Made by a program: the position numbers and the translations under genes. Source: Haemonchus contortus (Eukaryota > Nematoda > Chromadorea > Rhabditida > Trichostrongylidae). From it: DNA of 64,000 bases. Location of the stretch: NCBI GenBank assembly GCA_000469685.2, contig LS997562.1:19745920-19809919 (forward strand). The letters are read 5' to 3'. Positions 1-9,614 of the stretch are shown here, piece by piece (position 1 is the first letter of the stretch; every line of letters begins with the position of its first letter). The notes under the pieces were generated by a model. The model saw nothing but the letters and a program-made list of their open reading frames with translations. It made no database searches and was not told the origin of the DNA.

Positions 1-519
1 GTTCTCTTCAAAAGAGAGGGAAGGCAAGATAACAATATCAGCTGAGAACAGCCACCGGCAGACCTCGTAAAGAAAACCCTCTCTAGTTCGAGAGACATAA
101 AGACAGCATAGGGACGCTATGAAGTGCAGCAGGAAGTGGAAGCTAACTATACCTTGAAATCGACCTTTCAACCCGAGAGTGTTGACGCACAGTTAAAATC
201 TGTAATAGGCAATGTGGACAAAACGGAGAGAATCAAAAGGTGTATATCGCCATGTGGGTGCAGGACATCAAGTACAGAACAGTTTTCCCACGTTTCTCTA
301 CAGAAATAAGAAAAACTAAATAGAGGGAGCTTAGACAGGAAATAAAAGGCCTGGATAGTCCTGAGAAAAGACCACATAGAACGGCGTAAAACGACGACGT
401 GAGCATAGTGACAGTCAAGGTGAAGCCATTGGAGCATCCCAGTGTAAAGAGAACAAACAGCTACAAATCGAGAATGGTTCCGAAATTGGAATTTCTATGA
501 ACACGAATTTGTATAGATT
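1..519. other. No gene recognised
   Basis: No domain or repeat end is recognised here. An open stretch at about 126-240 (+), preceded by CAG and followed by an AAAAG/GTGTAT donor-like site, could be an exon of an unseen gene, but nothing upstream or downstream joins to it. Confidence 0.3.
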
Positions 520-777
520 GGGAAACGGGCGTTAGGAACGATTTCGGGTAATCGATTCGCCGCACGCGGCTGTCGCGGACCACTCATTCGCCTTTATTAC
601 AGCTCTAGCGTTCTTCATACAGCTCAATCGATATGCGATCATCATTTTATGCATAATTCTACTAATAGTACTTTTGTTCTTGTATTTCTTACCTACTGCT
701 GCATCCTGCTACACTCCTTCGCGCGCCACGCCCCTCTCACCGCGACGCGACCATTTCGTTCCTAACGCACCACACCC
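520..777 (+). mobile_element. MITE family A, copy 1 (full length)
   Basis: This 258-bp non-autonomous element has imperfect terminal inverted repeats sharing the core GCGTTAGGAACGA; the right end reads TCGTTCCTAACGCACCACAC. It is flanked by GTATAGATT on the left and GTATGGATT on the right, a 9-bp target duplication with one change. It carries no coding capacity: the small open frames inside recur in every copy because the DNA is repeated. The 9-bp duplication and GGG-type ends are compatible with Mutator- or Merlin-like transposition; the superfamily is inference. Confidence 0.9.
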
Positions 778-1118
778 GTATGGATTCGCTTACCAAAGCA
801 AGAAAAGTGCTTCTGCCTCCTCGGATCGTTATCAAAGCCGACGCTACATATTTCCTGTAGGGAAAAAAGAAAAACTGAAAGGAATAGCTCTGACTAATCG
901 CCGTTCAAGCACTCGAAGGATCTCAGATCTAAGAATATGGGTATAGAACTTTTCAAAGAGGGTCTTGCCATCGAAGATCAAACTCACAGTAGAGGAAGCC
1001 CAAGTAAAACACGATTCCACAAAATCGTACGCATACGTCCGAGGCAAGCGAGAAGAGTGATATATCAACTGGTAAAACTTCAGTTTCATAAACAATTGGT
1101 ACACGATCCATCCAAAAC
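778..1118. other. Unassigned; open on both strands
   Basis: Between two repeats. A 106-codon minus frame (844-1164) and a 77-codon plus frame (937-1170) overlap. Neither resembles a known family and neither has convincing splice partners. Confidence 0.25.
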
Positions 1119-1872
1119 CTTCAAGGCACAGCTCATGGAAATTCCTGCATACCTGGTTTTGCAAGAGTAGTGGAAGTTCAGCGCAAAGAAGCCGAAGAAA
1201 ACGCTTGTTAAGAGAAATATAAGGCTTCGAAGAAGTAGTAAAATTGAGGGTTGAATGAGACTATTACGATAAAAAATGCATTGAAGGGGTAAATGCACGA
1301 ACTGTCTGAATGTGTGTGCCATTGCTCACAGCTGGCTACAGGAAACTGGTAGCCTTCTGACCAGGGGAATTTTTGGCACCCGCGTGCAACATATGCGCTC
1401 CGGTGCAAGGGTTGCGAATTGGACAGTCCCTGCAACGCCGTGGCAACTCGTCCGTCTTGGGTGTGCACTTCGGCTATGCCGGTAGTGTGGCCCGGGTGTG
1501 TGACAAGTCGTACGTCCGAGGGTGCGCGCGGCAAATTGCGGGCGAAGTTCGTTGCGAATTTGGACGACTCCGGCGCCTATCATTGGGGCCCAAATCTGAA
1601 GTAAGGTAGATTAGTAAGGTCAGCTGATCCTACTATTCTACTGTACTTCGAAAGTGGGCCCAAATAATAGGCGCTAAAGTCGTCGGAATAGGTGTGGGTT
1701 TCGCCGCGCAATTTGCCCCGCGCACCCTCGGACGCACGACTTGACCGTCCTCCGTGTGGCCCTATTGCGCCCTATCTGGGCCAATCTGCAACCCTTGTGC
1801 TATTCTTGATAGTCAAGGGTTCATCTTAGGAAGAAAACTCGGGAACCATTTTTCCGGGTTTGATGCCTTCAA
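1119..1872. mobile_element. MITE family B copy, interrupted by a foldback element
   Basis: The left end (CTTCAAGGCACAGCTCATG) and right end (GGTTTGATGCCTTCAAG) are degenerate versions of the family B terminal repeat (AAAGGCACAGTTCACGA), which also bounds 3459-3959 and 45486-46012. The interior has the family's recurring AGCTGGCTACAG-type segment near 1330. A roughly 410-bp palindrome (1395-1805) occupies the middle and is probably a later insertion. Confidence 0.55.
1395..1805. repeat. Foldback (long palindrome) element, family C
   Basis: Left-arm blocks GCAAGGGTTGCGAATTGG (about 1402), CAAGTCGTACGTCCGAGGGT (about 1503) and GCGCCTATCATTGGGGCCC (about 1573) reappear in reverse complement at about 1783, 1727 and 1659. 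The centre is GGTCAGCTGATCC (about 1619). Arms are roughly 200 bp and diverged, so this is an old insertion. The central part recurs at 14425-14516. Confidence 0.75.
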
Positions 1873-3082
1873 GTATTTCTTGACATGAAAAGAAAAAAAG
1901 CCGATGCGAGTGGTGACGAAAAGTTGCTCGTTAGTTCACCTACATACGAAAAAAATTATGCACATTATACGATTGTAAACAATAAACAGTTTGAACTATG
2001 CGAGCAATCCGTTGCAAATGCTGACTGAAATTGTCATATCCGGATTTCTTTGTTCTAATCCTAAGCAAATAAGCAATGTGTCAAGACCGCAATCATGTGC
2101 TCCTGCGCGGCTTGAATTCCTCAAACCCCAAACACCAGTTTTCCTGGAGTCTTTAAGCCTTTTATCGTCCTGCCTCCCCTGTTTATTTGTACTTGAACTA
2201 CTACTTATCAGTGCCAGCGATTTCATTACTCGAGAGTTCACGGGACGGTCATGAAATTTCATTAAGGTTTGAGGGCCTCACATCCGAATTTGGTCACTTT
2301 CCATCTTCATTCACTCACCTGTAACGTGACTTCACTTAATTAGTTGATTGCAACCTATCTGTCAGATTCAACCGGGCTGATGTTAAGTGCTGTGAATTGA
2401 ACACTCATCTCTACTATTCAATTGCACATTCGGTACAGTTCAATGAAAGAATGATTTCCGAGACCCTAAGAATGAGTTTGTGGCATCCATGAATGCCATA
2501 TGTGGAGCTGTCAATCGAAAAACGATCTAGATAGGGCGTAATAAGGACTCAAGAATTGTTTCCACTACATGCCACGCCCGGCTTTAGACAAGTTTTAGGT
2601 TAAGAATTACCTCACTGTCACCACGTTATCCTAAAAGTTTACTTCATAACTTATGATACCTTCTAATTCAATTGAACCCCCTCTGTACGTTTATGTTTTG
2701 GCTCTTACAGTTTTTCAGTCAATTTCATTTTTATAATGGAGACTTCTGTCCTTAAAATTAGGCATACATTTTAGTGTTGGAGTAAGTAAAAAAATAAATG
2801 AATGAATAAATAAATACATGTTGTGAATTACGTTACAGCTCAAATGAAAATCATCTCATAATGGATAATAAGGCTATCACAGCGCTTAATTACGATCAGG
2901 TCTTGCTTCTTGATTAGGTAACGATGAAGTTCTCGGATCTGATTGGACCTCCGTGGCCTCAAAAGCATTAGTCCTATTTGCGTATCTCTTTTTTTTTTAA
3001 AAGGAACCAATGTTCTAGGAATTCTCTGACTACACATTCTCTAAAAGAACTCTTTAATAAGTTTGCTGATTTCTGTTTACAG
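1873..3082. other. Intergenic sequence upstream of the SH3 gene
   Basis: AT-rich non-coding DNA. Overlapping open frames at 1991-2262 on both strands show no recognisable protein. Any promoter or trans-splice site for the SH3 gene would lie here or just downstream; none is clear. Confidence 0.35.
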
Positions 3083-3130
3083 GTCCTCAACGCCGCAACC
3101 GAAACAAGGCTTAAGAAGGGTATAAACGGA

Positions 3131-6100
3131 ATGGGGCTGAGGAGCCTCTTAGCAAAACTACTACTTCGACAAGGTTGGTTTGAATGTTCATGACTCGCAT
3201 TTTGGAAAAATAAGTAGGTAAATGCACGCGAAATACGTGGCACAAACTTTGTGTTTTGAACGGGATGAAGGCTAAGCCGTAACAGCTGAAGAACACAAGT
3301 TCAGCCGTGATCACAACACCTCTTAGGACGTGCGCCTAACAAATGTATACTACTGCATTTCAGATATCAAGATTTCCAACGACCTAAAGGTCGTCAAGAT
3401 AGTAACAACACTCAGATTTCTCTGTCATTGGCACTTGTTCATTGATTTATAATACAAATTAAAGGCACACTTCACGATACTTTTGAGGTACCCTGTTCAG
3501 GATGTAAAGCGGAAGTGCTGATGCAGAGGAGTACATCGGTGGAGAAGAAAGCGAAAAAATCAGCCTACTTCGAGCTTTTAAAAGTAGTAGAAGTGGAGAT
3601 TGTACGAGTTCACCGTGACGGTAATGGCATGTTAGGGGTGTTTGGACGAGATTTAACTTGCTCCCATTGCGCAAAGAGATGATCACATTGAGCCGAAATT
3701 GCCCGAAACTGTTTTTCACTGTCGCCATGGGTAATGACAAGTTGTTTGAAATTATAACATGGGAGTCTCTTAAGATAGCGCAGCCTCTGCAAAGCCGTTC
3801 AAACTGTGGCATTCACACGATACAATCTTTGGTCCCTTCATGTGCCCTATCCAGGACGTTATTCGCTTTTATAACGTCAGGTATGGTATTAGGGAGAGCC
3901 CCAAATTCATATTATAGGGAAATCTAAGAAACCACTATAATCGTGAACTGTGCCTTCAAGCTACAACACTTCAAACATAGTTACATTCCTATAGTTGTTT
4001 CCCGGATTTTCTCGGAACCCTTGTTCCCCAGAACACGGGTCCGGGAACTTCTCCCTGGAGACGGCGTCGCGCACGCCGCACCCGTCGGGTATCGCAGGAT
4101 TGCGATGCAGATTGGAGCGCGCAATTTGTGAGGTAGGGAGTCTTTGAATTCGAATTGACTGACCGCTCTCTTCAATTTCAATGCAGTCTTGATCGTCGCT
4201 TACATGGGACGAATCATTCCAATTTATCAAGTTTAATAAACATAAAAATTAAAAAGAAATAGAAAAAACGATCAAATCTAATAAAAAGAAGGGCAATTAA
4301 CGAAAAATTTCGCGTCCTATCGATTGGCGGCTAGGCGGGGGAGTACCGGTAGTTGCAGTGACATTTGCCGCATGCCGCAAGGGGGAATGCCGCAACCGGG
4401 GAGAAGTTCCTTTACCCCCCCCCCCCCCCCCCGGAACACACAGAGAAAGTTTTTGTATATATTAATTTATAGTGAACAAGACTTTTACCACAAAATCTCA
4501 ATCTTTTTCCAGATTCGTCGGATGCAAATAATCGATCACAAACGACCCCTGTCTTTTACCACAAAATCTCAATCTTTTTCCAGATTCGTCGGATGCAAAT
4601 AATCGATCACAAACGACCCCTGTGAAGGAAATTAAACCGTTCACAACTGGGACAATGAAGAGAAGTTTCAGTGCAACGGTATGATTATGTGAAACGTGAT
4701 TATGTGATGATTATGTGAAACGCAAGGTTCAATGGGTACTGGTCGACCGTATTGTTCAAAAAAGAGTTTAGACTTGCCTACGATGAGCAGAATGCCATGT
4801 CTTTTGCAGCTTGAAAAAGTTTGTCAACAACGAGTGAAATGCTAATAACATTGAAGTGCTCGTTCGAATCACTCTAACTTGATTTTTTTCTGCGTTCATT
4901 CGATCACCAATAGAAACTACTAGAATCACTCAAAAGCCCCTCAAAAGGACCTTCAAATTTCCCTACTGCCCCTTAATTCCTTGGTGAAGCTCAAGCCCAT
5001 AGTGTAAGTAACTCCATAATTGTGATAGCTTCCGACACAAGCCTTTTATGGCTTCACTAGATGTAGATGAAGAGGGGCTATTCCTAGGATCAAGCGACAC
5101 CAGATGCCTAGCGGGTAGTTGTTTAAAAAGCACTTGACCTTGAGCAATAATGGGTACAGAAGTTTGACGCGCTGAAGGACATATTCAGTAGGTGCTTTAG
5201 TCCAAATGTCATCACAAAACTAACCTGATCTTCGGAGCAATGGCGTAAGCAGCGGCAGTATTTATAAAACGCAAATATGTCATTTAATGATATATTTATT
5301 TCCATAACAGCTCTTGTTAAACAACGCAAATTTTTGGGAAACGTTGTACAAAAAATATTTAGTCAGCTTCTACTTTGTAGCACGTTTTGTTCTTTAGATT
5401 TTTGATTGTTGTCCAACTCACAAAATTGTACTTCTAGGTGGCTGATGAACTGACGTTACCAAAAGGGTCCAAAGTAAAGGCTATGTACTGCGAAGACGAA
5501 TGGCTCTATGTACATTCATCCGATGGCAAACACGGCTTCGTCCCTCAAACGTATTGCACTCTCACTGTGGATCGCAAACCGAGTACGTTTTAATCAGATG
5601 CTATTGCTTCTAAACTTACGGGGAATCCTAGCAACTCAAAGATTTCTACTGAACTAGTACGGTTGCTGGAATTGAAATGAACAGAAAAACCGTATTAGTA
5701 CCAGAGTTTCTACTCAATACTGCGATTGTATTTTACAAAGTTCACTAACCATTACGACGATTCTTGAAGATGTGAAAGAAGATCATTCAGACTTTTTTTA
5801 TCAAAGTCAAAAGAGGACAACGAGAATCCGCTTTACCTTTGCTCCGAGCGCATAAAATCTTCGAACATAATCTTTTAGGTCGTCCACCAAAAGTTACGAA
5901 ATCTTCGACAGAGCTTAATCGACGGATTTCAAGGAAGGAGTCCGACAGAAGAAGAACGCTCGCAGTACCTGTAAGAAAATTGTTATGAAGCTCAAGAATT
6001 TCGCTGAAAAAACGTCAAACTCACCTTTGGGTGATTGTAAAATTATTTCTTTCTTCTGCTTTCATGATTAACGCATATCGCACTAGTTAGAGCCACACTT

Positions 6101-9100
6101 AGAAGTCAAACGTTACAACGATCGTGATCCGTTCACGATGACCTTCGATCTTCCTTTGCCTTCGAATGGCTGGGGAAAATTATTCTGTTAAGCAACCAAA
6201 TGTGATAAAAAAACTGTTGTTTTGGAATGTTTCGCCAAATCTCGGAAGATTCTCATGCTTTTCGCACACCCTGATGTACTAAGCAATTAAGAAGGTGGTG
6301 AGTAAACTTCGGGCCCTTGGTGGTTGTTAGGAGATCGTCGTAGTGCAGCGCTAATCACCTCTCATTGTTCTCATAATGCTGGCAAAGATTTCAACATTGT
6401 AATCTTAGTGATAATAAAGATTTCAGCCAAATCATTTTCTGCATAAAGATCTACACAAATCCAGCTTGCAGAGGTTTTTGGACAGCTTACCAGTGGAGAA
6501 GGAACGTGGACGCCCCTTCAATACCGTAAGTTCCTTATATAAGGAATATAGATCATTGTGAAATTTTCACAACAGTACACTCAGTCATGCTGATCTTTTT
6601 TTTTGTTCCTCTCAAACCTCTTCCTGTTCCTGTTTGAAACCTCTTGAGAGTGAAGGTGGTGTAGTGTCAAGTATGTAACAGTAACATATGGGGCGAACAT
6701 CGAACTTCGGATGAATACTGCATGGGCTTTCAGAGCCCTCCATCCCCTGGGGCCAAATAACTGCACCGGACTTGTCTGGGAGTGTAAAAACACTGACCTG
6801 TACATCGGATGACCGTCGCTAGTCATTGCATAGGCCACATATGCATCCAAAACGTCACTACTATTCAAAGTATAAGTCGTATGCGAGGGCGCTTTCCAAA
6901 AGCTGGATTGATCAACGCTAAAGACGTAGACTCTGAAAATTTCTTGAAATCACTTCGCGCCAGAAATACTGTTCGAGCTTACTAGCGAAAATAAATCCGG
7001 TCGAAAAGTATCTACCAATAAGAAGACGAGGGTTGGCAAGTATCCCAGACAATAACGCTTAGGTCCACTTCGAACAATGTTGTTTGCTTTGTCTGAAGTA
7101 CATATTACGTTGTGTAGAAGCAAAAAAACGTGAAATATTCCAGCTCATTCTTCTTCCCTTTCCTTTTTCAATGATTTCGTGATTTTATCCATGTCTAAAT
7201 CAAAAATTGTCATTAATATTCAATCATCAGCACGTAACCTGGAAATCCGACGAAAAAGAATTATGTAAAGGGTGTAACGAAGCCATCTTTGGTCGGAAGA
7301 ACCCTATGCATCCTGAGTGTGTCCATAGAGCTCTAGGAGAGTTTATAATTGTAAATGTTTAATTCTTATTATTTTTAGGAAGCGCTCGGAAAAGCCACCA
7401 TGCGGCATCGTCATATTGCTTTCCGGTCAGGTGACCTCACTGTGAGAAAAGGACAACAGGTAGGATTTTAAGCTGTCTGATAAACCTTTACTTGGTGATA
7501 AAATATGCTCTTACTTTTCACTCTGGGATCGAGACCCAGCATTTTGGTCAGCCCAGATTTGTGCATTTTTAATGCGTTCTTCCGACCTGTGTGAGTCAAT
7601 TTTTGGGTTCTGAGAAGCTTTTGATTCTCATTCCTCCAAAGAAGCGAAAACCGAGTGGTTCAAGGAGTCAATTCAAGACTGGATGCACTCCAACTTTTGA
7701 GATCACGAGCATGATGAAGCGGCTGAGAGCTTCCTTCAAGTCCGATATTTGGAAACTTACAATGACCCTGAAATATGTAGAGTATGAGAGACTAAAACTC
7801 TGGATCCGCCGACGAAAATTGCGGACTCTATCAAATTTACAATGTTGTTCTAGGTCACCATATTGAACATAGATGATCCCGATTGGACATTTGTACGTAC
7901 TGCTCACGGAAGAGAAGGTTTTGTTCCTTCATATTATCTGGATTACTACAGGTACGATTACAAAAATCATTCTCTAACTAACAGGCTTTATGAGGATGTC
8001 CCCCAACAGATCTAAGGAAAATCCCTTTTTCGTGTCCCAAAGGTACATGCGAAGACTTGGGGTATTTGTGTACGTTAGAGTGAACACAATGGAGAATTCC
8101 TGATCTATGAATTTCCAGTATCAACTCTAGAACCAAACGCACGAACCCAGAGGAACAACTCTTGTTGGTCACTGAGGATTTCTATGGTCAACATGTCATG
8201 GATATTTCAGTGAAACAAGGAGAATGGGTTCGAGTCCTTTCTAAAGATGTCCGTATTTACATCCCTATTGAATTTTTCAAACTTCCTCCAACTTCTGCTA
8301 TCTTCTGTTCTATTCTTTAAAATCTTCAAGCCTCTTTTTTCACCCCTTCCAAACATCATCAAGGACACGAATGAACTCTGAACAGCCATCCGTTCGCGCT
8401 TCCATCCCGCTCGCTGCCTACCACCACGAATATGCTTGGCACGATCTTGGCAAAAGGCTGTGTGCTAAAAATCGGAGTGGGAAGCTACAAGTCACGCACT
8501 TCGCAAGGAAAACGAAAAAGTAGGGTGAACCATACATCAAAAAAGTCTCGTCTGCGAATGATTCTTTGGTTCATACAGGGGCAGGCCAGACTATCTTCGG
8601 GAATACTTACGCCTACTCTTTCATGCTAAATACAGCGATATCGTTGCTTTCCTTTTATCGATACGGTATTTCCGCCCCCGTCCAATTCGTCCTACCCCGA
8701 CTGTCCGCTTCAACCTCGACCAAATTTTGGAAGGGTGAAGGAGAATGGAATAGTAATGGATTCGTGTTAGTCCTTTCAATCCCAAGGGAGACCATGGCGT
8801 CTTTCTTCATTGCTCACTTCGCCATTTCGTGGAAGCGCAGAGAGTAGTACACGAATTTGACTACAACTGTGTTTATGAGTATGTATACACATGTACCGAG
8901 GGAATGAAAGAACACCATGCTATATGTAATAAGTTATTTCTAGTTATTAAGTAGTTGAACTGTTACTACTACTTCCGTTCAGCCAGTGAATTAAAATCAG
9001 TCTATTTTTACAGCCCGATGGTTGGTTATGGGTGCGACGTTTGCGAAATGGAAAAGAAGGCTTTTTGCCGTCACGTATAGCGATCGTCGCCACCAACGTG

Positions 9101-9103
9101 TAA
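3131..9103 (+). CDS. Three-SH3-domain adaptor protein (spliced, 10 exons)
   Basis: Exons: 3131-3173 (exon probably begins at acceptor 3083), 4584-4678, 5438-5582, 5879-5970, 6427-6525, 7231-7350, 7379-7459, 7854-7951, 8119-8248, 9014-9103 (TAA 9101-9103). Phase is continuous at every junction and gives about 330 residues. SH3-1 (about 36-91) has VADELTLPKGSKV, EWLYV and HGFVPQTY. SH3-2 (about 202-257) has RSGDLTVRKGQQVTI, DWTFV and EGFVPSYY. SH3-3 (about 268-327) has GEWVRVLSKD, GWLWV and EGFLPSRIA. Each shows the acidic RT loop, the Trp of the ligand groove and the G-F-V/L-P-S motif, so the product should bind proline-rich partners as a cytoplasmic scaffold. The linker is Arg/Ser/Lys rich, and exon 7231-7350 adds a C-x2-C-x11-H-x2-C cluster. 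Three SH3s and no catalytic domain at this length recall insect Dlish/Vamana-type adaptors; orthology is not shown. The first exon is the weakest part. Confidence 0.82.
3459..3959. mobile_element. MITE family B, full-length copy
   Basis: About 500 bp inside the first intron of the SH3 gene. It begins AAAGGCACACTTCACGAT and ends ATCGTGAACTGTGCCTTCAA, an inverted pair of about 18 bp with a few mismatches. Long but meaningless open frames lie on both strands. The same ends occur at 44962-45490 and 45486-46012. Confidence 0.75.
4415..4432. repeat. Homopolymer tract of 18 cytosines
   Basis: An uninterrupted C18 run (G18 on the opposite strand) inside intron 1 of the SH3 gene, 50 bp upstream of the 71-bp tandem duplication. 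Poly-G tracts of this length can form G-quadruplexes. Confidence 0.95.
4482..4623 (+). repeat. Exact 71-bp tandem duplication spanning a splice acceptor
   Basis: Copies 4482-4552 and 4553-4623 are identical. Each contains the polypyrimidine tract, the CTTTTTCCAG acceptor and the first 40 nt of SH3-gene exon 2. Only the distal acceptor (exon start 4584) keeps the frame. Using the proximal one (exon start 4513) adds 71 nt and reaches a stop codon at about 4621. Confidence 0.95.
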
Positions 9104-9381
9104 TGTCATTTAATGACATATGTAATAATATTCTCAAGGAATTTGTTCTCGATTTTTGTCATACGCTTGTCGCGTTGGTCACAACGCAACACGTGGCTAC
9201 GGTTAAGCCTGGGCATCGTAGTGATGAAATCTTTATCAAATCAGGCCCCGAATCTATTGACTTCATAGTATCACCTTGTCAATGTTTCCTACTGATAAAT
9301 AATTGGTATTGTCAATGTAAATGCATACAGTCACGGAAGTAAAGTGTTGCTCAGCTGCATAGCTCGTCGCCGAACCCCTGA
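9104..9381. other. 3' flank of the SH3 gene
   Basis: Follows the TAA at 9101. No coding exon is seen. No perfect AATAAA was found, only AT-rich variants near 9290, so the polyadenylation site is undefined. Confidence 0.4.
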
Positions 9382-9614
9382 AGCTGCTTCCATAGTTCGC
9401 CGGCACGCGTGAAGGCGTGCCGAGGTAGTATTGGGGAGAAGGAGGCCCACGGTCGGTCGGCCCCTTTGAAAGCTGAAAACAAAGAAAAATAAGATTAAAA
9501 ACCAAACAACCACGGGCTTGTGCAAACCGCGTCGACCGACCGTCTGCCTCCCTCCTCCCTCCTGACACTACCTCGGCTTGCACGCCGGCACGCCGGCGGA
9601 CTATGAAAGCAGCC
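9382..9614. mobile_element. Foldback MITE family D, copy 1
   Basis: A palindromic element beginning AGCTGCTTCCATAGTTCGCC and ending GGCGGACTATGAAAGCAGCC. GC-rich arms flank an AT-rich loop (GAAAACAAAGAAAAATAAG). It is flanked by TGA on both sides (9379-9381 and 9615-9617), a 3-bp target duplication. Arms contain the AGTGCTAGGGGGAGGAGG-like block shared with 14517, 52620 and 61451. Confidence 0.85.

Noticed and set aside
1991..2262. Overlapping 87- and 88-codon frames on opposite strands
   Set aside because: Neither shows a family motif, and mutual overlap on both strands is expected in a region that is open by chance.
4513..4583. Proximal acceptor in the 71-bp duplication as the true exon start
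   Set aside because: It shifts the frame and meets a stop before SH3-1. The distal acceptor reads straight into the SH3 sequence.
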